DNA from: Blastomyces gilchristii SLH14081
Taxonomy: Eukaryota > Ascomycota > Eurotiomycetes > Onygenales > Ajellomycetaceae
NCBI RefSeq assembly: GCF_000003855.2
Contig: NW_003101654.1
Location: 547,789-611,788, forward strand
Direction: 5' to 3'
Length of the DNA stretch: 64,000 nucleotides
Shown: positions 24,394 to 36,488 of the stretch, piece after piece
How positions within the stretch are numbered: the stretch's first letter is position 1
Layout: the number at the start of each line of letters is the position of its first letter
Notes under the pieces: model-generated
What the model saw: only the letters and a program-made list of their open reading frames with translations
Told to the model about the DNA's origin: nothing
The model's database searches: none
Position numbers and translations under genes: made by a program

Positions 24394-25062
24394 CGTAGAA
24401 AAAGTTGACTGTAGGGTAACGGCTAAGAAGCATCAATCCAGGGTATCTCTGACGTCGCTATTTATAACATTTATAACATTGAGCTCGTTCTAAGTACTTT
24501 CTCGGGAGCTTCTCGTGGCTGAGTTGTCGTAGACACGTGACTCAATTGCTGTTTCCCCGAATCCGATCAACGCGCCAAAGATTTATGCCGAGTTCCAGCG
24601 ACGGGCAATTCCTTTCCCAAACAATTAATCTGTGCAGTGGATGAATTTGAGTCTGTTGAAAATTACTGGCTTAGTTTTTTGACCGCCAACCTTTTGTGCT
24701 CGATCGATGGAACCGTGCGCGTTACTCCAAGGCTGTTGAGCTGTCGTGATAAATACGTCCGCCACAATAGGTAGAGGCACCCTAGCTAGTCGTCTTCAAC
24801 TGTCCCATTCCGTCTCAACGACATACCTAACTAAGTATATGCATTCGTACTGATTGGATTGTTGGATAGCGCCAATCAGAACGAGCAAAACCAAACGAGA
24901 GCTTGCTGTATTGGAATAGGTGTATCATAACCTTCGCATAACAAACTCACCGCAACGCCATATATCAAGCAGGGTGTTAGTCCCGGTAAGACCGCGCAGG
25001 CAAGGATTGGAGGAAAGGAAAATAAAACAAGGGTATTTGGGGAAGGAAGAAGGAAATAAACT
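24394..25062. promoter_or_regulatory. Divergent promoter region between the hypothetical gene and the metaxin gene
   Basis: 669 bp lie between two divergent start codons (24393 minus, 25063 plus). A direct repeat ATTTATAACATTTATAACATT lies at 24460-24480, close to the hypothetical gene's start. No known operator is recognised. Confidence 0.4.
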
Positions 25063-26704
25063 ATGGTATTCGAACTACACATTTGGGGTCCGGCATTTGG
25101 GCTGCCTTCAATCGACCCACAATGTATTGCCATTGTTGCGTACTTTGCTTTAGCTGTGCCGGCGAAGGAAAGGGGTCCCGACGGAGAGCTGGAACAATGG
25201 GTGTTGGTGGCAGATAATGATCCTGGGATGGTCCCTACCAGTGAGTAATAGTATGGTCATTGCATTTGCTAAGCTTTTATGGCGGCTGTCCGTCTTCTTC
25301 GCCTTCTTTAGGCCAGTTGGTGCTTCTTCATATTTGGATTTGGCTATTTTCAAACTGCTGCTTATACCAGAATACGGGATGCTAATTATTTACGATGAAT
25401 CTGCAGATGAATTACCAGCATTATGGACGGGAACGAGATGGATCAGTCGGTTCAGGAATATCGTAGCGTATCTGAGCCAATACTCCAACGGAGAATGGGA
25501 CTTGGATCGGTGGATGGGTCAAAAAGAGAGGGCAGATTGCATAGCGTAAGTGCATGCTTCCACCCAATCTTACAAAAAAAAAACAAAAACAAAAAAAGAT
25601 TGTATTACAGTATCTAAAAGTAATGAGGACAGATTTTCATCCTTTCTCGAATCCCAAGGCCAGCCCCTCATTGACCTGTCTCTTTACGTGTCGAGTGAGA
25701 ATTACAATAATGTAACTTCGCTAGCATATGCAACACTTCTCCAATGGCCTAACCAATGGATAATGCCGCCACAAATTCGAACAACGGCAAAGAAACGGAC
25801 GGAACATCTTGGGCTTACATCACTTGATCTAGATGTAATGGTAGAAGAGGAGCGACAACAGGCGCGGGATCCCAGCAACCTAGCAAACAAGATCCCGAAA
25901 GGTCTTGTGCGCAAGCCTCAGGCGACAGTGAGTGATATACTGAGCAAAACGTCAAAACGAAACCGGATACGACTCGAGGGTATAACCGGGGCATTTGTGG
26001 CACCCTTAGAAGAACTTCTAGGACGGAAAGGGTATCTGCTATCATCGGAAATTCCGTCGACCCTAGACTGTTTGGCATTGGGCTATCTCTCACTGGCCCT
26101 AGTTCCAAAGCTTCCGTACCCGTGGTTGCGGGATGCTGCCACAGGACAAGCTCCGCGATTAGCAGCCTACGCAGACCAGTTGCGGTCACGGTGTTTCGGA
26201 GCGGTACCTATAGAGGTTTCCATAGCTTTCACGGATAGCCCAGCGCTCGCCTCTAGTTTGCCGTGGCGATCTCCGGAGCAAGTTAGCTTTGCAGCAGTAG
26301 GAAGGCGAGCCCTGGAAGGCATTGCGGATTCGATTCCGATTGTGCGGCAGATTAGAACCAACGCCAGATTGCAACGGGCGGGAGCGGAGGCGGAGGGGGA
26401 TAGTGAGGAGAAGGAGTTAGTGACGAAAGTGGCCACGATACAGCGGAGAGAGCTATATACATCGATAGCGACAGTGTTGGCTGGCCTAGGCGTGTTTGTG
26501 GGATATGTGCTATATTCGGGGTTAGTGGCCGAAATGGCCGATGGAGAAGAGGGAGAAGAGGAGGACGAAGAGGAGGAGGATTTGGACGAAGACAAGAAGG
26601 ATGCAGAAAGCAAGCAGTGGGGTTCAGCTCAGGAGAAATCTGCGGATGAAGCCCAAAAGTCCGCATCGCGACTTGGAGAGGCGGGCGCTATATTGGGGAT
26701 CTGA
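25063..26704 (+). CDS. sam37: Metaxin/Tom37-type subunit of the mitochondrial SAM complex, three exons
   Basis: Exons 25063-25240, 25407-25545 and 25633-26704 join in phase for 462 residues. The N-terminus (MVFELHIWGPAFGLPSIDPQ) is the characteristic opening of fungal Tom37/Sam37, a GST-N-like fold; 'ELPALWTGTRWISRFRNIVAYL' continues it. The C-terminal GST-like part includes 'STLDCLALGYLSLAL' and PYPWLRDA. Near the C-terminus is one hydrophobic segment (IATVLAGLGVFVGYVLYSGL), followed by a very acidic tail (EEGEEEDEEEEDLDED). These proteins sit on the cytosolic face of the mitochondrial outer membrane with Sam50 and Sam35 and help release and insert beta-barrel proteins. Length fits fungal Sam37 better than Sam35. 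The second intron carries an A-rich 3' part. Confidence 0.85.
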
Positions 26705-27408
26705 ACTGGATGTTGGGCCCATTTCTCCAATTTCTCCCATATATTTCAATCCTATCGATGGAATATGGGGCATATTATGTATCATCAACATCTCACTTCA
26801 TTTGGCTTTTACTTTCCTTTGCTCTTTTCACTCATTTTTCTCTTCTTTTGTTCTTTTTTCCCTATAAATTGATCCAATGTTCCGTCGTCAGCCGTGTCCG
26901 ACCAGTTAGAGCTGACTTGGCCAAAAAGGGGGCAGCACGAGCGGTGGGGTGACTCAGCACACTCTGGCCAATCAGCGGCCACAGACGCAGATGAGTCAGC
27001 AGTCAGCGCCGTGCCTGCAAGGTCCTCACAGCATCTCCCAAGGTCCCCGATACGTACCCGTACCACCACAGAGATCGAATTTTGAATTTTGCACGCCGGA
27101 CGCTGCCGCCGCCGCCTGCAGTGAGAGCGCTGCATTGCTGCGGGTACAGGTACATGTAACCTGTAACCTGGCACAGATCACAATTAGGTTAGGGCATTTC
27201 ATACAATTGTCTATCTGAGACCCTTCTTTATGTGCGCGCACTCTGTCTGTGTCTCTGTCTGCCCTTCTTCTTCCGCTGCTCGTCTCGTCTCGTCCGTTGA
27301 TGCTTTGGAATCCTCCTCCTAGATACGGAGTATATTCGATCCTTATCCTCGCCTCTGATCACTCTCGCCGTGCACCCACCTTGTCCTCCTCCTGGCCTGC
27401 AATTCGCC
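26705..27408. promoter_or_regulatory. Metaxin 3' flank and ZIP transporter promoter
   Basis: 704 bp separate the metaxin stop and the preferred ZIP start. The first ~170 bases are T-rich (likely 3' UTR). The region near 27140-27175 has ACATGTAACCTGTAACCTGG; related ACCT cores occur in fungal zinc-response elements, but no full match is visible. A TACGGAGTA motif lies at 27324-27332. Confidence 0.35.
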
Positions 27409-28686
27409 ATGCTGGATCCCGCCCATCTCACAGTTCTCCTACCCCGCGCTGAAGAAGGGAGTGCTGCCGATGCCTGTGCTACGGGAAACGAGTATGATGG
27501 CCGTATGGGCCTGCGTGTATCCGCCGTGTTTGTGATCTTGGTCGGCTCTTCTCTCGGCGCTTTATTCCCTGTTTGGGCTCGTCCCGGCGCCGTGAGGGAT
27601 GGGAAACGGCGTATGAACGTTCCTCCATGGGCTTTTTTCGTGGCAAAGTACTTCGGCTCGGGTGTTATTGTGGCTACCGCATTCATCCACCTCCTTGCGC
27701 CTGCCCACGAAGCGTTGAGCAACCCCTGCCTAACCGGGCCAATTACAGAATATCCCTGGGTGGAAGGGATCATGCTCATGACGATTGTCCTCCTTTTCTT
27801 CATCGAACTTATGGTCATCCGATTCGCTCGCTTTGGAGATGCAGATATTGCCAGGGAGATTGAAGATGGTTCCTACAAGCACGACCAACCCCACAGCCAC
27901 AGCCACAACCACAGCCATGGTAACGACAACGTCCTCTGCACCACCCTTGTTCACTCACATACCCATGACCACCAGTGTGAAATTTCGTCCATACATTCCG
28001 AACACAGAACCCATGTCCCTAGCGAGGATCATTCGGGCCACAGTCGCGATCTCACGTCAGACATATCCTCCAACAATCATTGTCACACTCCCGCTGCTGA
28101 TGAAAAACCATCGCCCCACAACCACGTTCACGGCCATGATCACCACCATCACCATCACCACCATGGCCATACCCTCTCCTCCCTCGTAGAAGACTACAGC
28201 GCGCAGCTAACTTCCATCTTCATCCTCGAATTCGGCATAATCTTCCACTCAATCTTCATCGGCCTCACCCTCGCCGTCGCAGGCGAAGAATTCATAACCC
28301 TTTACGTGGTGCTGGTCTTCCACCAGACATTCGAAGGCCTAGGTCTAGGCTCCCGCCTGGCGACCGTCCCCTGGCCGCGCTCCAAGCGGCTAACACCATA
28401 CATGCTTGCAATTGTCTTCGGCCTATCTACTCCAATCTCAATTGCCATTGGCCTTGGTGTTCGCGAGTCGTACCCACCCGAGGGCCGGACGACGCTGATC
28501 GTAAATGGCGTCTTCGATTCGATATCTGCGGGCATTCTGATATACACTGCCCTGGTGGAATTGATGGCACATGAGTTTATGTTCAGCCCGTCGATGCGGC
28601 GGGCTCCCATTCGGAAGGTTCTGGCTGCGTTTGGACTGCTCTGCCTGGGCGCGGCGCTGATGGCCTTGTTGGGGAAATGGGCTTAA
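27409..28686 (+). CDS. ZIP-family zinc transporter (Zrt-like), single exon
   Basis: An intron-free frame encodes 425 residues from the preferred ATG at 27409; an in-frame ATG at 27370 would add 13 Pro-rich residues. The protein has the ZIP layout: an extracellular N-terminus, three membrane segments ('GLRVSAVFVILVGSSLGALF', 'FFVAKYFGSGVIVATAFIHL' and one after GIMLM), a long cytosolic His-rich loop (HSHSHNHSHG and a run of His around HGHDHHHHHHHHGH), then five more segments. TM4 carries HSIFIG (His280) and TM5 carries HQTFEGLGLG (His305 and Glu309), the intramembrane metal-binding residues of plasma-membrane fungal Zrt1/Zrt2-type transporters. It should import Zn2+ into the cytosol. High- or low-affinity class cannot be told from sequence. 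Confidence 0.93.
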   Translation: MLDPAHLTVLLPRAEEGSAADACATGNEYDGRMGLRVSAVFVILVGSSLGALFPVWARPGAVRDGKRRMNVPPWAFFVAKYFGSGVIVATAFIHLLAPAHEALSNPCLTGPITEYPWVEGIMLMTIVLLFFIELMVIRFARFGDADIAREIEDGSYKHDQPHSHSHNHSHGNDNVLCTTLVHSHTHDHQCEISSIHSEHRTHVPSEDHSGHSRDLTSDISSNNHCHTPAADEKPSPHNHVHGHDHHHHHHHHGHTLSSLVEDYSAQLTSIFILEFGIIFHSIFIGLTLAVAGEEFITLYVVLVFHQTFEGLGLGSRLATVPWPRSKRLTPYMLAIVFGLSTPISIAIGLGVRESYPPEGRTTLIVNGVFDSISAGILIYTALVELMAHEFMFSPSMRRAPIRKVLAAFGLLCLGAALMALLGKWA

Positions 28687-29231
28687 TTACCTCTTTATTT
28701 TTTAATATCTCTTCATGATCATTTACTCCTAACGACCTATTTATCTATCCTATTTTATCTTTCTTTTCTTTTCTTTTCTCTTTTTCTTTCTTTCTTTCTT
28801 TCTCTGTTTCTTTTTCTCCTCCTTTGTTTTCTTTTTTTGTTTTCTTTCCTTCTGTCTTGTTTGCTATCTTGTCTATCGATCTTTTTAGTACATTGCTCGG
28901 AACTGGATTCTGGATTTAGGCATTAACTTTTCGGGATTTGATTTCGCGCCTTTTTTTGGCCTGTTCTGATTGGATAAGGTACTGTATATACAAAAGGGGA
29001 TAAAAGGCGCCGGTCATCGATTTCTTTTCTCTTACACTTAAAATCTATTCATTTATTTTACTTTATACATGCGTATATTTGGGTATATATACCTCTTCTT
29101 TCCAAGGGTTTCTTAACATCGATGACGAGGTATTTTCTGGTATATTTCATTCCCGGGCCTATATTCTATATTTTGACTTTCTTCAATGCACGGCATGGCA
29201 ACCTTATGTTCTTCTAGCTCCTTCCGGGCTC
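28687..29231. other. ZIP 3' flank, T-rich
   Basis: About 545 bp of T- and TTTC-rich DNA follow the ZIP stop codon, with long pyrimidine tracts at 28760-28860. No coding signal is seen. It is the last stretch with gene-compartment composition. Confidence 0.5.
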
Positions 29232-29428
29232 CTAGCTAAGCGAAATTGAGAGAGTAATTTTCGGGCACTTCCTCTTTCTATGTGGTTGACTTGCATGCGG
29301 AGATAGTTTTACAGTTCCTTCAAATTCTTTGACTTCCAACTTGCCCTTCAAGACTTCCACCAACCAATCAATACCCTCCGGGCCTTTCACTGTGTTAAGA
29401 GTTGGAATAGGCATAGGATATGGGGTTC
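29232..29428 (-). pseudogene. Possible 3' remnant of a host gene cut by a retrotransposon
   Basis: On the minus strand a frame ends at 29232 and includes 'GPEGIDWLVEVLKGKLEVKE' and FEGTVKLSP, which looks like ordered protein rather than a shadow. An intron-end-like CTTAACACAG lies at about 29395, so the last exon may be 29394-29232. Just upstream, at 29429, a Copia-like LTR begins, so the rest of the gene is missing. The family is not recognised. Confidence 0.35.
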
Positions 29429-30445
29429 TGTTGGTGATTACTACACCTACCCTAGTCACATGCCACCCCAACCTATTTAGTGTAACTCACGTAGATAGAT
29501 TACACACACAAGAACAACATTATCCTCCAAGAGGTTATGAAGCCCTTTTACAAGCTAATGAATAACTGCAACAACATGCTAAATTGACATCTCCACGCGT
29601 CATTACAAGCGTGCCTAGATGATTTATTGATTAATTGAACCCATGATGAACCTGAGATCAGGTGAAAAGCCTGACTTAACAAAGAATTACATGCTAACAT
29701 GTAGAAGAAGAAATTCACAAACATCTGAAGCACAAGAAGGATTGAGTGTAGGCTTATCAATGTCTGTAATGAACTGAAAAGTGACTGCTTCAGAAGCTTA
29801 TGAGATGAATAACATAATTATGAAAGAATAATCTGACAAGTTTAACAATGAATACAAAGACTCAGTTGAAGACATCAGTGATATATCAGATAATATAGAG
29901 AGCTTAAGTGACTGAAATAACAATAGCTCAGTGAGTAAGAAGACTTGCATGAGACTTGAAATTGCAAGACTTCAGTATGAGATTGAGTGAATAAAGATTA
30001 GTAGAAATGAGATTTTTATAAGTAATAAGATAAGAGTGAATCTAACAGAATATCTTCAGTGAAAAGAGAAGATATCTATTATAATAAAAGTACTCAAAGA
30101 ATTCAGAAGTTAAGTAAGACTTATTAAAAGATTAGTAGTTCTCACTAAATTTATTAACTACTCAATGTAAAGAGAGGAAATTCTTTTAACTGTAGAATAG
30201 TCTGAAACTGATAATATTCTTAAAAATAATAATCTTAATAAGAATATTACTATGAATAGATAATATTTCTGAAAAGAATATAATTTTTAATTATATAATT
30301 ATATATAATCTGTAATTATTCTGCAGATTAAGACTTATTTCACTATACTTAAAAAGTTCAAATTATCAGCTTATATTTGATAAACTATTATAGAGAATAA
30401 CTTTTCTGAAAGATCTGCTGTATACAGAACTTATTTATTTAAAAA
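29429..30445 (+). mobile_element. Copia-like left end: LTR start and mutated gag-like region
   Basis: The segment begins TGTTGGTGATTACTACACC, and its first ~110 bp closely match 60263-60370, which is preceded by a purine tract and so looks like a Copia 3' LTR. Here the sequence then continues differently into a former reading frame (RGYEALLQANE, followed by many TGA/TAA stops), probably gag. It ends where a gypsy LTR starts at 30446. No intact frame survives. Assignment to Copia rests on the shared LTR with the 56.8-60.3 kb segment. Confidence 0.5.
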
Positions 30446-30758
30446 TGTGGCGGGCTGCGCCCGATCAATCATATAGACTATTCCGTACACTTCATAGATT
30501 TCTACCGCCCCATTCCCGATCGCTGATCCTCGGCCGTCACGAACATGTATGTTTCAATCACTGATTCTCAGCTACTATGAACGCGCATATATTCTTCTGC
30601 TCTGAAGCTCCACCATGTACATTATCACATACACATATAAATATTCACTTCAATCACTGATTCTTGTACTTTTTCTTTCTTTTTCTTCTTTAATGTTTTT
30701 CTCTTTGTTATATAAGATCTATATATTATATCAATCTATTCAGTGTAGGTCTCATACA
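30446..30758 (+). repeat. LTR of Ty3/gypsy family A (TG...CA, ~313 bp)
   Basis: It starts TGTGGCGGGCTGCGCC and ends CTCATACA. The sequence recurs in reverse at 62127-62446. The first ~150 bases keep CG and CC dinucleotides, while the distal half is as AT-rich as the flanks. It lies just upstream of the mutated gypsy-A internal region, consistent with a 5' LTR. Confidence 0.65.
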
Positions 30759-33700
30759 CTAGAAAAATGTTCATTATCTTCTTATTAGAAATGATTATTC
30801 ATATATTATCTTTTCATTAGAAATGATTATTCATCAAGAGATATTCAAACATATAATAATATATAAGAAAGAGAAACATAGTTAAGTGAACACTGAGTCT
30901 TTAGATAGAAGCTTGCTTATCAGTCACTCTGATTCTGTAATAAGATTTTACAAAGAGAATATCAGTGAAAGATCTGAAAGTTCTAACACTTAGATATATA
31001 AGATATTCATATAATTACACTTCTTCAGATTTCACAGATATTACATATCTAATAAATAATATAATTATATCTAATAATAATATGAAAGAATCTCTGAATA
31101 TAAGTATAGATACAGTGTCACAGTAGCTTTAAGCAATGTTGAAACTATAATAATAATAAATAGCTGATATGCATACAACTTAACAATGTTAATATGAAGA
31201 GATTTAATAATTATCATAATAAGAAACTCATGCAATTTCAATATCTACAGAATTGAATATAAAAGTACTGAAAGAATACTTAGATACTCTTATATATTTT
31301 AATACTTCTGATCTCACTCTCTACTCATCATGAAGAATGAAAATACTTATAAAACTGAGTGTAGATGAAGATACTATCAGTTTATTAATTAATCAATATT
31401 AATATATCAATGAATAATTGAAGAATCATATAAAACAGAAGTTTTATTTATAAATAAAAGTATGTGAACCAGTGTTGTAAATATCTGATAATATTATCAA
31501 ATATCTTGATATTCTGTTCTAAGACACTGTCATGCAACAGAAAGTATTAGATTGATTACAGAGTATCTGACAGAGAAACATTTCTCTTACAACATTTATT
31601 TCTAACTTTGATATCAAGATCTTAGAAGTAAATAATCAATCTTGAAAGAATTGAATAAAGATTAGCATGCTTAAGAAGATATTAACTTTCAAACTCTTAC
31701 AGACTTTTATAAGTATAAATAGAGACTTAACTTATAAAGACTTCTGTACACAGCTCTGAACATTGAATGATTATCTTATCAAGCTCAAGAGTATACAGAA
31801 CAGTAATAGAAGATATTACATTTCAGTCACTTATACACCTGCACTGAAGAGGAGTAACAGCAATAATACAGATATCATAAACTGAATAGATTCAAATGTC
31901 TATATATAAGCAAGAGTTTTCACTGTTTGAACAGGCTTTCAAGTTTCTGAAATCACTTCTGAAGAAGTTACTGATTAATGTTAATATAAAGTATACATTA
32001 ACTGTAACTGATTAGGACACATTACTTTCAACTATTAATTAATCTATATGTCTTCTCAATTAAGAGAAAGATCAGTGTCTTCTCATTCAAAGAATAAATC
32101 AGTATCTGTTCACATTAATCACATTACAGTGAAGAAAGATTCAGAAGATAACTATAAGAATATCTCAGTGAAACAGAGAAAAGATTAGCTTCTGTTCAAA
32201 TTTGTAAACAGAAGCTTGAAGAGATCAGATGATAATAATTTAAAGAGAAAATAACAATGAATATAATTCTTGTATCTACTGTGATTAATAATATATATAA
32301 TATGAAAGCTATGATAGATAGTGATCTATGTCACTATGCAATGATTAAATCTTCAGTTGTGAGATATTATAATCTCTAGCATATTCTCTTATCAAAACCT
32401 CAACTTCTTACAGAATTTGATAATTTAAAAGATGTTTACACCTGTTACATGATGAAATTAAATATAGATATCAGAGAACATCAGTATGAAGACATCTATG
32501 TATATAAAGTTAATAATCTTGATTATAATCTTATATTAGAACTTGTCTGACTATCTGAATAAGATATCTTATTAAACACTTGAAACAGAAGTTTAATATT
32601 CTCTAATAATAATAGAATTCATGAGAATGATATTCATAAGACTATAGATCTGACACAGATCTCTGTCAATATCTATAAAATACTCAGAAAAAGAAGTCAC
32701 TGAAAGAATCACTGATAGCAGAATCATATATCAATCTATTTCATCAGTCTGACTGATATTAAAAAGACTCTAGAAAAGTTATTCTGTATTATAATAACAG
32801 ATTCTTATACAAAACTCTCTTAATAATATCATGAATATCTAGATGTCTTCTGATAAGATAATAATGCTACAAATCTATCTCTCTTACAAGGTTCAGAAGT
32901 GAATCACAGTATCAAGTTAGAAAAGAAGAATAGTAAGAACTCTGAATTATTATAAAATCCTCTTTATAATATATTCTGAAATGAACTTCTTCTTCTTCAA
33001 AAGACACTCAATGATCTATTAAATAAAGAATTCATACATATTAGTAACTCTTTCACTGCAGTCTCTATTCTCTTTACAAAGAAATCAGATGAAGAACTCT
33101 GATTCTGCATAAATTATCAAGAATTGAACAGATTAATGAAGAAGAATCATTATTCTTTATCTCTTATCAATGAAACTCTAGCTTGCATTGAACAAGCTCA
33201 ATGATTTATAAAGTTAGATATCATCACTGCATTTCATAAGATCTGTATCACTGAAGAAGATGAGTGACTTACAGCATTCTGAACATAATATGATCTCTTT
33301 GAATAGATAGTCACATTCTTTGAACTGACTAACACTCTCAGTATATTTCAGAAGTATATCAACTGAGCACTTCAAGATTTCCTTAATAAATTTATATCTG
33401 TATATCTTAATGACATTCTCATCTTCACTGATGAATTCAGAAAAGAATATCAAGAATATGTATAAAAGATATTACAACAGCTACAAGAAGCAGAACTATC
33501 AATAGATATTGATAAGTGTGATTTTGAAGTCAAGAGTATCAAATATCTGAGTTTTATTATAGAAGCTGACAAGGGAATTTGAATGAATTCTGAGAAAGTC
33601 TCTGCTATTCTTGAATAAGAAGCTCTGTGTACTGTGAAAGATGTATAAAGCTTTATCAGATTTGCTAACTTCTATCAGCAATTTATACAAAACTTCTCAG

Positions 33701-34415
33701 ATATTATGAGATCACTTACAGAACTCATTAAGAAGAACTCAGTATTTCAGTGATCAGCAGACACTGAAGCTGTATTCATACAGATAAAGAAGATGTTCAT
33801 CAATGACTCTCTACTAATGATATTTAATTCTGATTATGAAACAGTCATTGAAGCTGATTCCTCTGACTATGTGATAGAAGAAGTGATATTATAATATAAT
33901 GATAAAGATGTTCTATAACTATGTATCTTTATGTCTAAGAAACTGAGTCCTGCTGAATACAATTATGAGATCTATGATAAGAAACTTCTTATAATTATAC
34001 ACTGTTTAGAAGAATGAGACTCTGAACTCTGAAGTATCTCTGAATTTAAGATAATCACAGATTATAAGAATCTCAAGTACTTTATAATTATCTATAAACT
34101 CACTGAATAACAGATATAATGATCTGAATTTCTAAGCTGCTTTCATTTTATAATACACTACTGTCTCAGTAGTCAGAACTCAATGACAGACATTCTCTTA
34201 CAATGAGAATAAGATATGCCGTCTGATATAACAGACACACACTGAATGAACTGAGAACATCAGCTCTTAGATTCAAAGATATTGATTGATCAAGATAGAA
34301 CAACTCATAACACTATATATACTTCTCTGATTAGAACACTCTCTCTCTGAACTGACACTGATATTGATATCTTCACTTTCTCTACACTGAATGAACTGTG
34401 ACATACACAAGTAAC
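30759..34415 (+). pseudogene. Ty3/gypsy family A polyprotein, heavily mutated
   Basis: Conceptual translation of the plus strand, read through many stops, gives a gag-protease-RT-RNaseH order. RT is recognisable from about 32980 to 33520: FTKKSDEEL, FCINYQELNRL, YSLSLINETL, FIKLDIITAFHKI and YLNDILIF (the YLDD motif with Asp to Asn) near 33408. The connection domain (FANFYQQFIQNFS) and RNase H ([28 protein letters not shown]) follow to about 34150. Stops sit mostly at positions where the family has Trp or Arg. No integrase is visible before the break at about 34415. The element is dead. Confidence 0.8.
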
Positions 34416-34645
34416 AGCAGAGTTCATTCTGATCAACCGCTCCACCACGAACTCGCTCGATTTTTCGAATAAGAACCCGCCGATAGATCCATTGAAAAGC
34501 CCTCGATCATACGAGCATTCTGACCCCATCGCCGACTGCATACGCTGTGTGGTGGTGGAGTTATCCAGCCAAATGTGAACCAGATGTTGTTCGAAACTCC
34601 TGTGTGGGATTATCCCCCATTCTCCCCTATCACATCACAACCCCG
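34416..34645. other. GC-rich island without hypermutation inside the AT-rich tract
   Basis: About 230 bp contain many CC, GG and CG dinucleotides (for example AACCCGCCGATAG and CCCCGGGCC), unlike the DNA on both sides. No convincing coding frame or terminal repeats were found. A 26-base sequence at its left edge (starting AAGTAACAGCAGAG, 34409-34434) recurs with two changes at 56096-56121. Confidence 0.6.
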
Positions 34646-34798
34646 GGCCAAATTGCCATACAAATTGTAAGGTGAAGAGACCTAGCCATATGCACCAATC
34701 TTCTTGATTTTGGAAGATCCCTGATCTGTAGTTGTGAAGATATCTGAGAAGCAATCTCCGCGAAAACCCTGTCCATCTTTGATGTTTCAAAACACTAA

Positions 34799-35056
34799 CA
34801 CCAAGTCTCACCCTCATATCATCCTTTCTAATCTGGTTCATCCCTGGCAGAAAAATACAAAAAGATATCTCAGTAATAATATCAAGTATATAATCAACAG
34901 TCACTTCTGAAGTGCAATCTCTGCAGTCTGTCTTCAGTGTATCTAGACATTAATGTCAAGTCTCACTCTCATACCACTTCTCTCAATCTGGCTCATCCTC
35001 AGCAGAAAAGTATAAAAAGATATCTCAGTAACTGTATTTGATACATGATCAGCAGA
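34799..35056. repeat. Two-copy tandem repeat, period ~155 bp
   Basis: The segment starting CAAGTCTCACCCTCATA at 34802 is repeated as CAAGTCTCACTCTCATA at 34957, each followed by a TCATCC...AGCAG or GGCAG block and AAAAAGATATCTCAGTAA. The first copy keeps more CC/GG than the second. Confidence 0.75.
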
Positions 35057-36095
35057 TATAATAACTATAAAATCAGTATATTTCAAGATCTGACTGAGCC
35101 TTTGATTCCTGCATAGTGAGATATATTAAATCTAGTTTTAATATCTCAATATTCAATAGATTCTGTAAGAGATTGAGAACAGTAACACTAGATTTCTATT
35201 GAATTTAAGAATTAACTCTATATTAATATAATCATTGATAAAGTCTTCTATTTTAAGATATAAAGAATCAGTTTCTCTACATTCTGCTAATAATATTTAT
35301 ATTATTATATAGAAACAGACTTATATTCTCTATAATATCAAGACTCTAAAGAGGGAAAGTCTTGATAAAGAGTATATAGTAGTGTATATCTTAGCAGTTT
35401 CTATCTCATTCTTCTGCAGCAGTTAATGCAAAAAAAAAAAGATCTTAGAAATAGTTTTTTACTTCTCTTGAAAAAGTAAGATATTTTTCTCTGAGTTTTA
35501 TATAATATTCTTATAAAGAATTAAAAACAGAGCTATTTTCTGTTATAATTTCATATTCTTTTAAATAAGAATTACTTTTTCAGTGACTGAAGAGCTTTTA
35601 TTAATACTTAATTCTTTTCTACACTCTTTATTAACTGATTTGAGTTGTACACTTGTTGTGTGAGAAGAATTGAATAATTTAGAATAAAATTGAATAGTTT
35701 TAATCAATTTCTCTGTAAAAAATTGATTTATTTTTTGTCAGTTTTTCTCTTAAAAACTGTCATATTATCTGATTTATTATCAATTGATATCATACTTTTT
35801 CTCACTGTATTTCAAGAAAGAGATTATAAAGATTTTATTGATTTATCTCAAAAATCAATTTTAGTTTATTAGATTCTCTTCAAAAATCTAATCTAGTTAC
35901 TGAACTAGTGTGAAAAAAATCAGGTGTTTTATACACAAAAGTCTTTTATTCTTCTTTTAAAACAGTCTAATCAACTTTTCAATTGAAAACAGACTTAGAA
36001 ATCTCTTAATTGAAACAGTGTAATCAACTTTTCAAAAGAGTTCAATACATATCTTAATTGAAACAGTCTGATCAACTTTTCATTGAGTGAGAACA
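35057..36095. other. Unclassified AT-rich DNA, possibly LINE 5' region
   Basis: No gene is visible. Near the end, a unit containing AACAGTCTGATCAACTTTTCA recurs three times (about 35961, 36014 and 36062; period ~50), just before a LINE ORF1-like frame, so this may be the LINE 5' UTR. Confidence 0.4.
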
Positions 36096-36488
36096 ATGAG
36101 TTCAAAAATTCACTCAGTTAATGTGGAAAAAGATGCTTTCTCAAATACTATTCCTGAGATTGAAATTCTGAAGAGAAGAAAGAAAAAAGAAATAGAGAAA
36201 TAACAAGTTCTTGAAATACAGAAACTTGAAAAAGTAAGTAAGATTCTTGAAAAGCAGTGTCTGAGTGAGATAAATGAAGAAGTTCTGTTAATTCTTCATA
36301 CTCAGACTAGACAACTACAGAAGATGATCAAGTTCAAACTTGGAATTTCAAACACAGTTCAAAAAACATTGAAAATTCCTAGTACAATCACTGACTTCTC
36401 ATCTTACTCTTCTTCCTTCTTTTTTACTTCTTCTTCTTCTTTGAATCAGAAGAAAACATATGCTCAAGCAGCTGAATCTGCTGTCTCT
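36096..36488 (+). pseudogene. LINE ORF1-like fragment
   Basis: Starting at ATG 36096 the frame reads MSSKIHSVNVEKDAF, has one internal stop, then a charged coiled-coil-like stretch and a Ser-rich linker ending KKTYAQAAESA. The Ser-rich/(K)TYAQAA pattern is typical of ORF1 of fungal Tad1-type LINEs, but no CCHC knuckle follows. The frame is cut by an inverted LINE 3' end at 36489. Confidence 0.45.

Noticed and set aside
26186..26666. Long minus-strand frames opposite the metaxin C-terminus
   Set aside because: Ser- and Pro-rich shadows of the acidic tail coding sequence.
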